A stretch of DNA of 64,000 bases from Roridomyces roridus (lineage: Eukaryota; Basidiomycota; Agaricomycetes; Agaricales; Mycenaceae), in contig JARKIF010000008.1 of assembly GCA_029378245.1 (NCBI GenBank), forward strand, positions 434,001 through 498,000, in the 5' to 3' direction. The notes below the pieces were generated by a model. The model saw only the letters and a list, made by a program, of their open reading frames with translations, did no database searches and was not told where the DNA came from. A program made the translations under genes and the position numbers. Below, in pieces: positions 1-11,118 of the stretch; position 1 is the stretch's first letter; each line of letters opens with the position of its first letter.

Positions 1-1626
1 GAGTGATAGGTACACGCTCCTTGGAATTCGTGCTATCACGAGATGTTCCACTCGCTCGTCGGCTAGGCTCTATTGGACCGATGCCTTCCCACTGCGTACT
101 GCTTTTGGCAGGTGTTCCTGGTCGGCTGCTTGTTGAGCGAGTGAAACTGGCGACGCTGGCACGCGCCCGCGCACTTTTACCGCTCAATCCGTCCAATTTA
201 CGAAGAGCCTCCGCTGTTGCTTCATCGTCCATACCTGACCACCCTTCCTGCGTGCCCCGCAGCAGAGAATGCGCAACATTAGGAGAGGAATGGGTTTGGG
301 AAGTGTCCTTGGAGGAGGAAACAACGAGGGGTGGAGTCTGAGACGCGCCAGGGCCTGGTTGTTTGAGGAAACCCAAGATGGAAGAAGAAGATGGAGAAGG
401 AGGAAGGTGTGAGAAATCGGTGCCATGAGTCCGTCGGGAATTCTCCGCGTGAGCGGACGAGGAGGAACTGGTAGAGGCCTGTCTACTATGTCTCTCCGAC
501 ATTTTTGCTGAGCTCGGCACAATTTTGAGACTGCTGCTGTGGGCAAGACCGGCGCTTTCCCGACGGCGTTCTTTGGGCTTATTTGGACTACCGACATTGA
601 GGCTGCGATGCTTGCGCACAGCAGTGGCCTTGTCATCCTTCGCGGCCTTGTCTTTGGAGCGTTTGGAGACGAGAGTGCCGGTCTGGTCCAATTCAAACTC
701 GTCTGACGTGCGCTTCTTGGCCCGTCTCGGTTGCGCAAAGGCGCTTGGAGGCGCTTGGGCTCCAGAAAGCGAAAGATCGAGGGGAGGCGGAACGCGGGGA
801 TCTGGCTCGGAAGGAACAGTCGAAGGAGATGGGGGTGCAGGCTCAAACGGTGGAGGAAGCTCCGGGGGTGGGCCACTGTTGAGGCTGCGAGGATAAAGGA
901 TTTCTTCACCGCCGCTCTCTGAAGTCATGGAAGGCCTCTCGCGGAGAGTGCGCGGTGTGGGATTCACGTCGGGCGGCTGCAAATGACGGTGCAGTTAGAC
1001 GAGAAAAAGATGCAGGACAATGGTTCACTCACGTCTTCCCGTTCAGACATCTCGCCATCCACGGCCTCAATGGTCCACGGACTATCCGGGGTATCAGGCC
1101 GGTCCTCAACGGGACTGACTCTGTCCTCGATATCCTCGCCCAAGGGAAGCAAGACGGGCACGACGGTGTCTTCCTTGTTATGGCCAGCGCGTGTCCAGCG
1201 CGGAGTAGTGAGCTCGCCCACACCAACAAGGCCACGTCTGTCGATCATCGCAGGATCTCTGGCTGGGGTGACAGGGTCGCTGCGCTGGAGTTGGTCCGGT
1301 GTGGTGCTGGGATGAATGGCACCAGTCGGGAGGGGAGGCACGGGCGAGTCGGAGAGGCCAAAATAATACGGATCGAGAGATGAGGTGGCCGAGGCTGAGC
1401 GTGGGGACGTATATTCCGGTTCTAGACCGTCGTCGTCGCCCGTGGGTGTAACAAGAAGGCTGGGCTGCGTTAATGGGTGAGCATTGCATGATGAGAGAAA
1501 AAGAACAATGACTACCTGTCGCGCGGCGTCGCGTTCTGGGGCCTCCTGGGACTGCTCAAAAGAGATGTCGAGCGCGGGAGGACGGTCTCTCCTGGATTTG
1601 GAGAGAGAAATGGGAGTGGACTCCAT
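1..1626 (-). CDS. Ser/Pro-rich protein of unknown function (C-terminus outside window)
   Basis: Partial gene: the start codon is at 1626 and coding runs off the left edge. Three exons are readable, 1626..1516, 1464..1033 and 976..1, separated by 51-nt and 56-nt GT-AG introns, giving about 506 visible residues. Most is low-complexity Ser/Pro/Thr-rich sequence with a basic patch (RRAKKRTSDEF) near the middle, which could be a nuclear signal. Close to the window edge is a more ordered stretch, DDEATAEALRKLDGLSGK, followed by an Arg/Ser-rich segment; this is probably the start of a conserved region whose remainder lies outside. I recognise no family, so no function is assigned. The reading frame is continuous across all three exons, which is the main support for the model. 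Confidence 0.6.
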
Positions 1627-2000
1627 CGTTGCTGTGGCAGCGTCGGGTGGACGAGAGGGACGGGAAGAAGCGGTGGATGGAGTAAATCAAATGGGTCACA
1701 AGGCCAGCCAGTCCCCGGGGAGACGACGACGTGGTGGACGAGGACCAAGGGCAAAGAGTCCCAGTCGGTTGTACTGGGAGCGCCGCGTGCTTTACAGTCG
1801 TTTGTTCCGACTTCCGAATTCGTCGACTAATTGACTAATTATCTTTCAACGTCCCAACAACGACCCAGCGCCAAGGCGTGAGGCCGTATTGCTTCGAGAT
1901 GGATAGAGCAGACAATATTCAATATGTACAGTAAGTAGTTTGGATAGTTTCGATTAGAGTTCAAGAAAACCGCCCCGGTCGACGACGCGCAAGCCGCTAC
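1627..2000. other. Intergenic: promoter of the partial gene and 3' flank of the J-domain gene
   Basis: About 370 bp between the start codon of the minus-strand gene to the left and the stop codon of the minus-strand gene to the right. I see no conserved reading frame, RNA gene or repeat. Open frames crossing it are short and have no recognisable content. Confidence 0.5.
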
Positions 2001-4770
2001 TTAGTCGTTATTGGACTTTCCTCTGCCACGGCCTCTGCCGTCAAACGAACCCCTACCGCGACCACGATACCGCCCACGAGCAGAATACCCGCGGAATGGC
2101 CTCGGCGCTGGGCCTTCTTGCACTGTGATCGCCGCCCGTTCGATCGCGAACAAATCATCTGCGAGGGCAACAGTTTGGATATCTTCTGGAAAATCTTGAA
2201 TGACTTTCGCCGGGACGTTGGGTCGGGTGTGACGCGGAACAGCCGGCGGAAGGGACGGGAGACGGCGTTGTTGTGAGGGGGACGGCATCGATACAGGCGT
2301 CGGTGGGTTGTTATCCATGTCATCCTCCTCCGGCCGACTCGGCGTACTGGGTCTCTCGGTCTTGGTAGTGAGCGCCTCCATCTGCGCCCCGGTGAGACTT
2401 GGCGTGGCACTTGAATCATCGCATACCTTGCCCCTCCTTTCTTCTGCGATACGGGCCTTGTCCCGCGCACGTTGCGCAGCCCGTTTTTCCAGCTCTTCTG
2501 CGCTTAGTTGGCTAACATCGCGAGGTTGCTTGTTAGTTTTCCGAGTAAGTTTTGTTGTAGAGCCCCTTTCGCTAGTGTGCCCAACCTCGGCGATGTCCTG
2601 TGATACAACACGCCGCTCCTCGACTTTGAGAGCCTGCTCAGTGTGAGCATCTGTAACTCGTCATCAAACTGCGACCCGACCCACCTGTCGCCGATGCTCT
2701 TCAGCCTGGGCTTCTAGGCGCCTTAGAGTCTCCGCGCGTTTGGCCTCCACCTTTTGCTGCTCCAAGGCAAGCCGGCGGTTTCTCTCTGCTTCTTGAGCAG
2801 CAACTTCCATCAAGCGTGCGCTCTCTGCTGCCGCAATCCGGAGAGCCTCTGCCTGTACGGCGGCCCGACGCTTGACTTCCGCCTCTTCCGCCTGTTGACG
2901 CGCCAGGGCAGCTTCAGCCTCGCGTTGCCTCTGCCTAGCTTCCATCTCTTGCGCTTTCCTAAGACGAGCTTCCTCCTCTGCTTGACGTCGAGCCCGCTTC
3001 TGTTCCTCCGCAAGTTGCCGTGCTTGAGCCTCTGCTCGCACGCGGGCTTCGGCAGCCTGTCTCACGGCTTCGGCTTCCTCCGCTCTACGCCGCGCCTCCG
3101 CCGCCAACTTTTCTTCGTGTTCTGCTTGCCTGCGTCTAGCCTCTTCCAGCGCCTCCTGCTCTTGTTGACGTTTCAATTCGTCGGCAGCGCGTCGTTCCGC
3201 TGCCTTTCGAGCCCGCTCCTCTTTGAGCCGCATTTTTTCCTCGTGTCGGGCGCGTTCCTCTGCCAACCTTTGCTCCTCCCTTTCGCGCTTCTCCGTGAGT
3301 TGTCGCTCCGCTTCGACTTTGAGGGCCTCCTTTGTCTCAGGGTCGACAAAACCTTTCTGCAAGGTGTTAGCTGGATACAATGTTGGAAAAACAAGGTCGA
3401 TACCTTGCCTGCGAGAATCTCCTTGATCTGGGCGTCATCGCTCTGTTGCCAGCATCGCTCGACATCATGGACGGTGGCCTCCTTGGTCATGAAGGCAATC
3501 ATTTCCATGCTACCACCGGTAATGGCAATCTGAAGCGGCGTCCGTCCATCTGGCGCTACTTTCGACGGATGGCAGCCAGGTAAAGATTTATTGCCATTAC
3601 CCCGACGCGAGAGCAGGAATTTAACGGCCGTGACATTCCCGCAGGTAATGGCGACGTGGAGAGGATGTAGTTTCGCGTCATTGAGAGCATCAGTTATCGC
3701 ACCTGATCATGGTAAGTAGGGGAAGAATCGTTCAAGAGTACTGATACCTCGATCAAGGAGAAACTGGATGAGAGTTTCGTCCGAAGATCTACAAGCGGCG
3801 TGTAAGAGGGTCTGGGTCCAGTCGTTGAGAAGATATAGGATTATAGGAGGGGAGCAATACCTGAAAATTTGCCGGCTTTGTCTGTCGTTTTGAGAGCAGC
3901 GTGTTTTGACAACTTTTCTGGGCCGTTGATGTCGAAACCGAACTCGTTGACGATTCTGATCACGGTGGGCGCGTCGCCGGCTCTGGCGGCAGAGAATGCC
4001 TCCTTCAGCGCCGTGCCACGACGGCTCTCCTCTTTCGATTTTTCCTTGGCCTCCCTCTCCAATTCCTGTTTCTCCGCAGCAATCTCCATTTCTAGCTTTC
4101 CGATGAGCGACGTCGACACGAGCATGATGGCACATACCAAATTCGCGCAGACGCTTTTCATATTCGCGTTGATGCCGGGCCTGACTGTCGTCTCCCAGTC
4201 GCCGAGCCCCGGAATTGGATGGGTAGTAAGAGTACGAGTAGCTTGGAGAATAATAGGCGCTGTTGAAAGTTGGCCGAGAGCGATAATTTCGACGATTGGC
4301 CCGGCGCGAGAAGAAAGCTTCTTGAAACATGAACATGAAGAAAGCCAAGTCATCTTCGTCGACAAAGGTGCCGTCCTGCTGATCAGAGTAGGACCCTCCT
4401 CCCTGGACATAGCTTCTACAGGAAACGTGTCTGACACGGGCTGCTTCAGCGGTCAAGGAGCGTACTTGTGTGGATTCTCCAGGTGTTCTAGGCAGACGTC
4501 GTATGCTGCGCCGAGTTTCTGAAAGCGGTCTGTGGCGGTGGGGTCATTGGGGTTCTGTTCGTAGGTAAACAGGTGAAAGAATATTAATAGGGGGTCGACC
4601 TTGTCGGGGTGGAACTGGATCGCTTTCTTCCTAAGAATAAGAATAAGAAAGGCCTAGGTGCCAGGGTACGGCAACGCGAACCTGTAAGACCTCGTTATAT
4701 CTGCAGAAGTCGCTGACATGGACAGCTCGAGGAGAGCAAAGGCCTCCACCACCTCTTCTCTGAATTCCAT
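2001..4770 (-). CDS. J-domain protein with ankyrin repeats, long coiled coil and RG-rich tail
   Basis: Start at 4770 (MEFREEVVEAFALLE), stop at 2001. Exon 1 (4770..4682) joins across a 51-nt intron to give ITRSYR/KKAIQFHPDK, a J-domain helix II with the HPD tripeptide that stimulates Hsp70 ATPase. An aromatic Tyr/Ser/Asn linker follows, then a helical segment and ankyrin-type repeats (TLLHAACRSSDETLIQFLL; LHVAITCGNVTAVKFLL; TPLQIAITGGSMEMIAFM). Next comes about 200 residues of uninterrupted Arg/Glu/Ala heptad sequence (positions 3350..2690), then a Pro-rich region and a C-terminal RGRYRGRGRGSFDGRGRGRG tail typical of RNA-contacting proteins. The co-chaperone role is inferred from HPD only; ankyrin and coil imply protein partners. 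The junction near 3855 (two possible splice pairs) is not settled. Confidence 0.75.
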
Positions 4771-5083
4771 TGGAGGTGGCCTGGGCTGCAGGATATGAGA
4801 GGATGAGTGAGAATTGTAACTGAACTCGAGGGAATGCAATGGCGAGCTCGCGACACGGGCTGAGCACGGAGGCAAATCCCTGTACGTCGGGCGAAAAGAG
4901 GGACACTGACCGAAAAGCAGGGAAGGCGCGCGATGGGCGCGTCGGGATGAAGAAAGAGTGTGTACGTAATGACACGCGGCGCGTACACAAAGGGCAAACA
5001 TTTCCAAACAACGCGACCTCGTATTTATCAAAAACATGACAGATATAGTAGTTGCATGTCCTGCATGTAAGTAACCTCCACGT
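4771..5083. other. Intergenic: promoter side of the J-domain gene, 3' flank of the Zn2Cys6 gene
   Basis: About 310 bp. Several overlapping minus-strand open frames occur but none has recognisable protein content or a splice link to the J-domain exon. No repeat or RNA gene seen. Confidence 0.5.
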
Positions 5084-5741
5084 TTACCGGCCCGGCGTCA
5101 TCTGGTCATACAGTGGATATGATGCAGGTGCGTCCATGAGCGCTGCAGAGGGGGAACTGGCATCGCTGGCACTGGGAGCTGCTGGCGCGAGGTAAAATGG
5201 AGGAGGATAAGGTTCCTCGCGTTTGCCGCAAGGCACTGGGAATCGCGTGTAGAATCCCGGCGTATATCCGGGTGCGACCAATGGCAACGGCTCCATCGGC
5301 GGCAGGGTCAAGCTGATTTCCGTCTCTTGCGACGGGCTGGTCGGAGTGTCTTGTATGCCCCGCATTTCAGCTCCATCGCGCTTTCTGTATGGTCCTCGCT
5401 TGGCTCCCTTCTTGCGCTCTTTGCGTGGGCTGATGGTGTGTTAGTGCGAAAGAGAGTACCGGCACTTTTTTTTGGCACCTATCGACACACTCATCATGGA
5501 CGCCGTACTTGACGCATCGCAGGCACGGTCGGGCGTCATCACATTTCTTGGAAGCCTTCTGGCAGGAGGTGCATGCATTCTTGACCTGTCTGCGCTTCGA
5601 GCGCGAGCCATGGGTATTGCCAGTAATGGGGTATATGTGCACAGGCCCAGCGGTGGCAGATAGTGCGGGAGACCTGTTTTCCGACCGAGATTCACCTTGA
5701 TCGTTGGCACCATCATCGGCGCTCTCAGTCGTAGACACCAT
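5084..5741 (-). CDS. Small Zn(II)2Cys6 fungal transcription regulator
   Basis: Two exons, 5741..5479 and 5429..5084, with a 49-nt intron, giving about 202 residues. A GAL4-type binuclear zinc cluster lies at residues ~57-83: CTSCQKASKKCDDARPCLRC followed by VKYGVHDEC, with the six cysteines spaced as in the family. Splicing joins it to a strongly basic segment, RKERKKGAKRGPYRKR, as expected for the linker and DNA-backbone contact region. The rest is a Pro-rich tail (YDQMTPGR at the end), with no fungal_trans activation domain, so it is far shorter than typical GAL4-family activators. A sequence-specific nuclear regulator is inferred; targets cannot be read from this sequence. Confidence 0.85.
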
Positions 5742-6134
5742 CCAGACTGTGTGGAACCTTCAAGTTGACAGGGATGAATACGGCCCACTCAAAGGTGAGG
5801 AAGACTAACAGAGGGAGGCTCAAATGAGCGAGCAATACTCGAAGGAGTGCGGGCAGCAGGAGGCTGGAGTGTTATACTTAGCAGGCAAGCCACATGACCC
5901 ATGAACCATATTTCAGGGAAAGAAACGGAAGACACACGCCGGATAAGTATGCCTCACCTCGATTCTGCTTGTGGGCACGAGTTTGGAAGAGAATCAATAT
6001 AACGCAAGCACGTACGACGGCAGGGTACCACTTACGCTGCGTCTTTCTGTGCTCTCTAATGGCCGGCAACAAGGGCAACGTCGATGTGGATCTCACACAA
6101 AGCACTGTACATCAAATTTCAGATATAAACTGCT
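5742..6134. other. Intergenic: upstream of the Zn2Cys6 gene
   Basis: About 390 bp between two minus-strand genes. It should hold the promoter of the zinc-cluster gene and the 3' end of the Nudix transcript. I see no further gene, repeat or RNA. Confidence 0.5.
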
Positions 6135-6998
6135 TTAGGCAAATTCGCCAGAGGCAACGCGGCGCGACATCTCATATCCAGAGACCCAGTGTGCAAGTTT
6201 TGCGTCGACAACGAAACCCTTGGAAGCGTAAGCGACCGAGTATACAAGAAGAGGGAGGCGGAACCTTTGCGTCGTACGCTCGTAATTCACCACTCAGCTT
6301 TGAGAGCTCGATGACGCGTTTCACAATGAATTCGCCCGACTCGAGTTTCTGCTCGGGCTCCTCCATCTTGTCCGCGATTTCTACGTTGAGAACGACGAGC
6401 TTCATATTCGCAGTCGTCATTCCTGGGTCCGCCACGATCACCGGCGTCGACTCGACGATGCCGCTGGCCTTGAAGCCGGTCTCTTCCTCCAGCTCGCGAA
6501 CAGCCGCTTGTTCAGCCGTCTCACCTTCGTCGATCAACCCAGCGGGCATTTCTGGGCGAAATGTAGATAGCCCTTGATTGCACGATGGCATACATACCAA
6601 TGATAAACTTGTCGATTGGTGGACGGTACTGCTCTATTAGCACGGTGGACAGTGGGAAGGCGTTGGTCTTGGAGCGGATGAGCGCGAGCACCGCGACGGC
6701 TGGTGGTCGTTAACTGTGAGCACGAATACGTCTAGGAACCTACCATCGACTCCGGACGTTTTGCGAGTCTTGCGCTCTGCACTAGCGGGAGATGACGCAC
6801 CACGGGGAGCAAGCAGAGGCGCGACCTACCACTCCCAGACACGCTCCTTCCCCTCACTATCCGTGTACTTGATTTTCTTGAGCGAAATCCTTCGTTCGGT
6901 GGTTCGTTTGTTTCTTCGTAAGACCACGAGCTGACTGACCACTTTGCCTCGGATTCAGACATCGGAGTGGATGATATCACGGAGGGTTTGAGCGACAT
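6135..6998 (-). CDS. YSA1: ADP-ribose pyrophosphatase, Nudix family (YSA1/NUDT5-like)
   Basis: Hydrolyses ADP-ribose and related ADP-sugars to AMP and ribose-5-phosphate. The Nudix box GLIDEGETAEQAAVRELEEE (continuing TGF) fits GX5EX7REUXEEXGU, and the upstream exon gives the family-typical IEQYRPPIDKFIIEMPAGL. Exons read in order: MSLKPSVISS..., ISLKKIKYTDSEGKERVWE, AERKTRKTSGVD, AVAVLALIRSKTN..., the Nudix exon, then GFVVDAKLAHWVSGYEM to the stop at 6135..6137. Introns are 45-65 nt. An in-frame ATG 22 codons upstream (7064) would add an Arg-rich hydrophobic leader, MFLRRSLFLLLCPVHRP, resembling a mitochondrial presequence, so dual targeting by alternative starts is possible. The shorter start at 6998 is chosen because it matches cytosolic relatives. 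Confidence 0.88.
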
Positions 6999-7082
6999 TG
7001 TACGATACAGAACGGGTCGATGAACAGGGCAAAGTAAAAGGAAGAGGGAACGACGTAGGAACATCCCGATTTGGCACTGTAA

Positions 7083-9532
7083 CTACTTTTTCGACTTGTT
7101 TATGTGAGCGCGTAGTTTTTGCTGCTTCTCCCTGAGCGACGCCTTTTTCTTGCTCCTCACTGCGCTGCTCCCCAAAATCATCATGATCGGTTTGTTTCGC
7201 GCCTTTTCCCGGTTGGTCGAGCTGCTCGGCGTCTCCTTGTTCTTCTTCCCCTTCTGCGACCCAAACTTCTCGCGCCCCTCGCGCCCCTTGGCAATCGACG
7301 CCATCCGCTCCGCATAGTCGGATTTGGCCTTCTTGCGCGGCCCCAGAATATCGTTCTCTGAGATGAACGAGTCTTCCGGTTGCCCGCCTTGGGCCGCCTT
7401 TTTGTTTGCTTCCAAGGTAGCAAGCTTCCTCTTGGCGCGCGATCCCCCGGTGCTCTCGACTGCCTTGGTAGCAGCCTGTATGCGCAGGTCATTCAAGAGG
7501 GCAAAGTCGGCCGGAGTGAGAATCTTGGTTGTGGCAAGCGTCGATATGCGAGTAGGGTCTGGATCGAGGGCCTTGTCTTTTGGTTTATCCTCGTCTTCGC
7601 TATCCGAGATGTGCAGTTCCTCGTCGTCATCTGGCACGTCAATCCACTCCTCTGTATCCGAGTCACTGGAATCCGAGTCAACGTCCCAGCCGTCCCAAGC
7701 AGCTTCATCGTCCTCCAAAACGATGTTCTCCTCGTCACGCAGTTTTTGCAAGTGGTCTTCCAACAACTAAAGAAAAAAGAAATAACATCAGATATGGAAA
7801 TGGAAAGATGCGGGCATCGTACCGACAAGCCCTCGATGTCGACGGCAGCATCCGCCGTATGTCCAAAAGCCAGCGGCTGAACGCCACTCGCCATACCCAT
7901 GCTGGCCTCTTTACCCTGGAAAAAGATCAACAGGTGATTGTGAATATGATGAGATTAGCGTACCCTCTCCCTGCGCTTCAATAATCCCGGATTGACCTCT
8001 CTATACAACTGCAACAAGCCCCTTGCGGCGGATGTTACAGCCTTATCACGACTTTTCCTGTATTCCACCAGATCACCCAACAAGTCCTCTTCCATCGCCC
8101 AGGGCTGTCTCCGACAGACCTCACGGATGGCATTCAGACCCGCAGCGATGACCTCGCTCGCAACACCCGGATGAACAAACTCGTGTGCTAGTTTTATAAT
8201 CACGGGCGACACGGCATCGGGAGGGGTTAGGTCGTGTACAGATTGCGCAAGCGCCACGAGGATCGCTGGAACGCGTAGTTGGCGATGCGTGAGGTATTTG
8301 ACGATGTAGGTGTAGAATCCGAGCACGCAGAGCTTGTGCGAACCCATGACTCGCGCGAGCAGTTGCATTAACAATATTTTGTGATCCAGGGAGAAGCGTT
8401 TGTCGTAACGGTTGAGAATATCATACAGTTTTTCACCAAAGGTTTGAGGATCGTTGAGTAGCTGCAACCCAGAAAAGTTGGGAGTGGCCTCGGACTTGTT
8501 GTGCTGTTTCTTCTTGGCGGCATTGAGCTGTTTCTGAAGCTTCTTGTCTCCGCTGCGGGTTTTCTTGTTAATCTCCCGGCGATGATGAAGTGCCCTGACA
8601 TCAGTGGCCTCCTCAGCTTCATCGTCACTGTCCTCTTTCTCCTCGTCGCTACCCAGGAAAAAGTGGATGGAAGCACTTTGAACCTTGACAACGGGATGGA
8701 AACATCCAAGGGCAATGATAGCTACGGGTTTCGCATCGGTCCTGCGTTTTCTTTAGGCCAAACTAAATCAGGAGAAATGGACAATTCTCACCAGATGCCC
8801 TTTCGCCACAACTCCTTGGTCAATATGACCGCCCACATGGCTTCTTCGCCGTTATGGGCCGCTCGATCGGTTGTCGGACCAGCGGAAGCCCTCAGCTTGC
8901 CCTTGTCGCCCACAACTTCCCCGTCCATTCCACGCTCCACCATGCCAAAAAGCATGGCTTGGACTGCGCGGTTAAGTTTGTGGTTTTTGGACTTGATGTT
9001 TGCAGTACGGATATCGGATAGGATGGTTTTGCGGATGAAAGATCTCAATGTAGAGGACGTGGTGCGCGGGAGAAGAGGAAACAGACTCTTGAGTAGCCTT
9101 AAACGCAATTAGGACAATTATTGCGAGGGCACTGAACATACTCTATGGACGTAATGACGTCCTTATTCCTCAACATGACCAGATTTTGGACGAGGGTTTT
9201 GCGTGTCTCTGGGGAGAGGGTGCCATAATGCTCGAGCAGCAAAGTGGATAGGTGGGAAGGAAACTCTGAGGTTTCTTTTGGATAGCAAGTCGAAACCTAG
9301 GTTGTCGGTTTATGGCCGCCTTTTCGGGGCATTTGACTCGCACCTGTGAGATGAAAGCGACGAGCTCGCGAAAATGAGTGGCCTGCTCGTCCGGATTGGT
9401 CGCGAAAATGCGACGGATGGAATTATAGTGGTTCCATTGCTGAAGGAACTCCTCCTTGTATGCTTCTGGGTCCCGTTTAATGAGGTTTTGGAGCTGCGGG
9501 AGATTGGCAGTGAGGAGGATGCCCCGGCCCAT
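7083..9532 (-). CDS. SDA1: SDA1 homolog, 60S ribosomal subunit biogenesis and export
   Basis: Start at 9532 (MGRGILLTANLPQLQNLIKR), stop at 7083. SDA1 is a nucleolar, essential HEAT-like protein needed for 60S assembly, export and passage through Start. Readable in order: N-terminal NLIKRDPEAYKEEFLQQWNH; the LVQNLVMLRNKDVITS and LLKSLFPLLPRTTSSTLRSF segments; a charged middle; the conserved block FSLDHKILLMQLLARVMGSH and LTPPDAVSPVIIKLAHEFVH; an acidic tract (DSDSSDSDTEEW); and a basic tail SSAVRSKKKASLREKQQKLR ending INKSKK, characteristic of the family. Several short introns interrupt it. All exon joins keep frame, and the length (about 730 residues) is normal. The gene shares only 49 bp with the divergent gene to its right. 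Confidence 0.93.
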
Positions 9533-9581
9533 GTTTGACGGTGGAAGAGAAGTGCGCGATCACTCTTCTTTTCTTCCCACC
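9533..9581. promoter_or_regulatory. 49-bp divergent spacer between SDA1 and an orphan gene
   Basis: Start codons of the minus-strand SDA1 gene (9532) and the plus-strand gene (9582) are separated by 49 bp. A pyrimidine-rich run (CACTCTTCTTTTCTTCCCACC) precedes the plus start. Core promoters and 5' leaders of the two genes must overlap or lie inside the opposite gene. Confidence 0.6.
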
Positions 9582-11060
9582 ATGAGATTCTTCAAATTCC
9601 TACACCGCAGGTCCAAGTCGGACTCTTCCATTCCTAAGCCACCGCCCCCCACAGACCACATCCTAAACCGCCCTCAGTCTCTCGATGCTGCCCAAGCAGC
9701 CATATTCGCCGCCGCCGTACCTACCTGCCCTCAGACCTTCGTGTTTCCTACACCCGCCAACGCATCCAGTGCCATTTTCGAGCTCGAGACCACCAACGCT
9801 CGCCTTCGCAGCGATGCCGCTATCCGGGCAGCCGACTGCGCCAAACTTGAATCCCAACTCCAAGTCTCCCGCGCCGACGTTTTCAAGCAGCTCCACCGGA
9901 ATTCGTCCTTGCAGCGACAAGCGCAGGCGGACAAACTTGAAATCGACAAGCTTACAGGCAAACTCGCCCAGTACGAGCGATTCTTGGCCCTGTTGATCAA
10001 CGTTGGTCTGCATCAGCGCGTGTTGGGCGATGCGCACGCTGCCATGCGCGCCGGTATAGACACAGATGAGGCATTGGTCGATGCCATCAAAGAGGCAGCA
10101 GCTGTTCCTACCAGTCCCTGGTCAACCATCATCGCCGGCGTCACTGGGCCGCGCACACCAGATGAATACAGGTCCTCGCTCAATATGACGCTCAAGGCAA
10201 GGAGAGAGCTCCGAGATACGAAGAAGGTCGCCAAGTTCTGGAAACGAGTCGCACAAGAAGATGGGCGCAGCGGCATCGTTACGCCTTCCGTCTCCAGTAT
10301 ATCCTCGATCAACGAACCTCTGCCCGCCGAGCGACAAAAGGCAGTAGACGAGCTCATCTCTTCGCGACGTCGCACCTCTCTCAACTCTCAGGATGCAGAT
10401 GTCACACCTGGCAACTCTGAGACCCCTTGTCTTTCTCCATTGGCCAGCGACTCTCTGAAAAGCGAGGTGGCCTCCCTGTCCTCGAACGCGCGTCTCTTTA
10501 AACGGAGCTCTTCCAAGCCGACTCGCCCAGTCTTAGGTCAAAGGGACATCAATGTAGCTGCCGGTAGCAGTCTCCGACCCAGCAAAGGCAAGCCAAGGAC
10601 GGGAATGAAAGATGAGAATGTTGGTCAGGTAACTGAACACTCTTCTGGATGCTGCGATCCAGCGTTGAGCTCATTCCAGGTGCAAAAAACCGGTCAGCCG
10701 CCGCTTTCGGTACCCCATGTCGTCCCCTCTTTCTCCAAGCACAGCATCTGCTCCAATTTTCTGGGCCCTTTGGGAAGGATTGAAGAAGAGCGCGAGGAAG
10801 CCACGGAGATTGGCCTCGCAGAGGAATCTAGTTTGACGACTTGGTGTCTTCTCGATCCTCCCGACGTGGACTCGTCTTTCACTCGCGACGCGTCCGCCAG
10901 CAACAAGGGCGAGGCAGATATTTCCACAATACCAAAGACGTCACGTCTGCCCAGGCCTGTATTCAATCGGGTAACCCGCACATCGTCGAGCAAGCCTCAG
11001 ACAACAATTCTCAAGCCAACAGGAACAGCCGCGTCTCGAAGGAGGATTGTGCACACATAG
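9582..11060 (+). CDS. Orphan coiled-coil protein, 492 residues
   Basis: Single open frame without introns, from ATG 9582 to the stop at 11058..11060; an earlier in-frame ATG at 9456 lies inside SDA1 and is not used. The N-terminus is basic (MRFFKFLHRRSKSDSS) and Pro-rich. Residues ~60-135 form a helical segment with heptad character (FELETTNARLRSDAAIRAAD to KLEIDKLTGKLAQYERFLAL). A helical ARRELRDTKKVAKFWKRVAQ segment follows, and the second half is Ser/Pro-rich and disordered. No catalytic motif, signal peptide or membrane segment is visible. I do not recognise the family; a structural or adaptor role is only a guess. The absence of introns is unusual here. Confidence 0.7.
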   Translation: MRFFKFLHRRSKSDSSIPKPPPPTDHILNRPQSLDAAQAAIFAAAVPTCPQTFVFPTPANASSAIFELETTNARLRSDAAIRAADCAKLESQLQVSRADVFKQLHRNSSLQRQAQADKLEIDKLTGKLAQYERFLALLINVGLHQRVLGDAHAAMRAGIDTDEALVDAIKEAAAVPTSPWSTIIAGVTGPRTPDEYRSSLNMTLKARRELRDTKKVAKFWKRVAQEDGRSGIVTPSVSSISSINEPLPAERQKAVDELISSRRRTSLNSQDADVTPGNSETPCLSPLASDSLKSEVASLSSNARLFKRSSSKPTRPVLGQRDINVAAGSSLRPSKGKPRTGMKDENVGQVTEHSSGCCDPALSSFQVQKTGQPPLSVPHVVPSFSKHSICSNFLGPLGRIEEEREEATEIGLAEESSLTTWCLLDPPDVDSSFTRDASASNKGEADISTIPKTSRLPRPVFNRVTRTSSSKPQTTILKPTGTAASRRRIVHT

Positions 11061-11118
11061 TCGCAGGGTATAGACATGTAGATTGTACTGTACATTGGCG
11101 ATGATATTCAAGCAATAT

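Noticed and set aside
9456..9581. Upstream ATG for the orphan gene at 9582
   Set aside because: It lies inside the SDA1 coding exon on the opposite strand and adds no sensible sequence.
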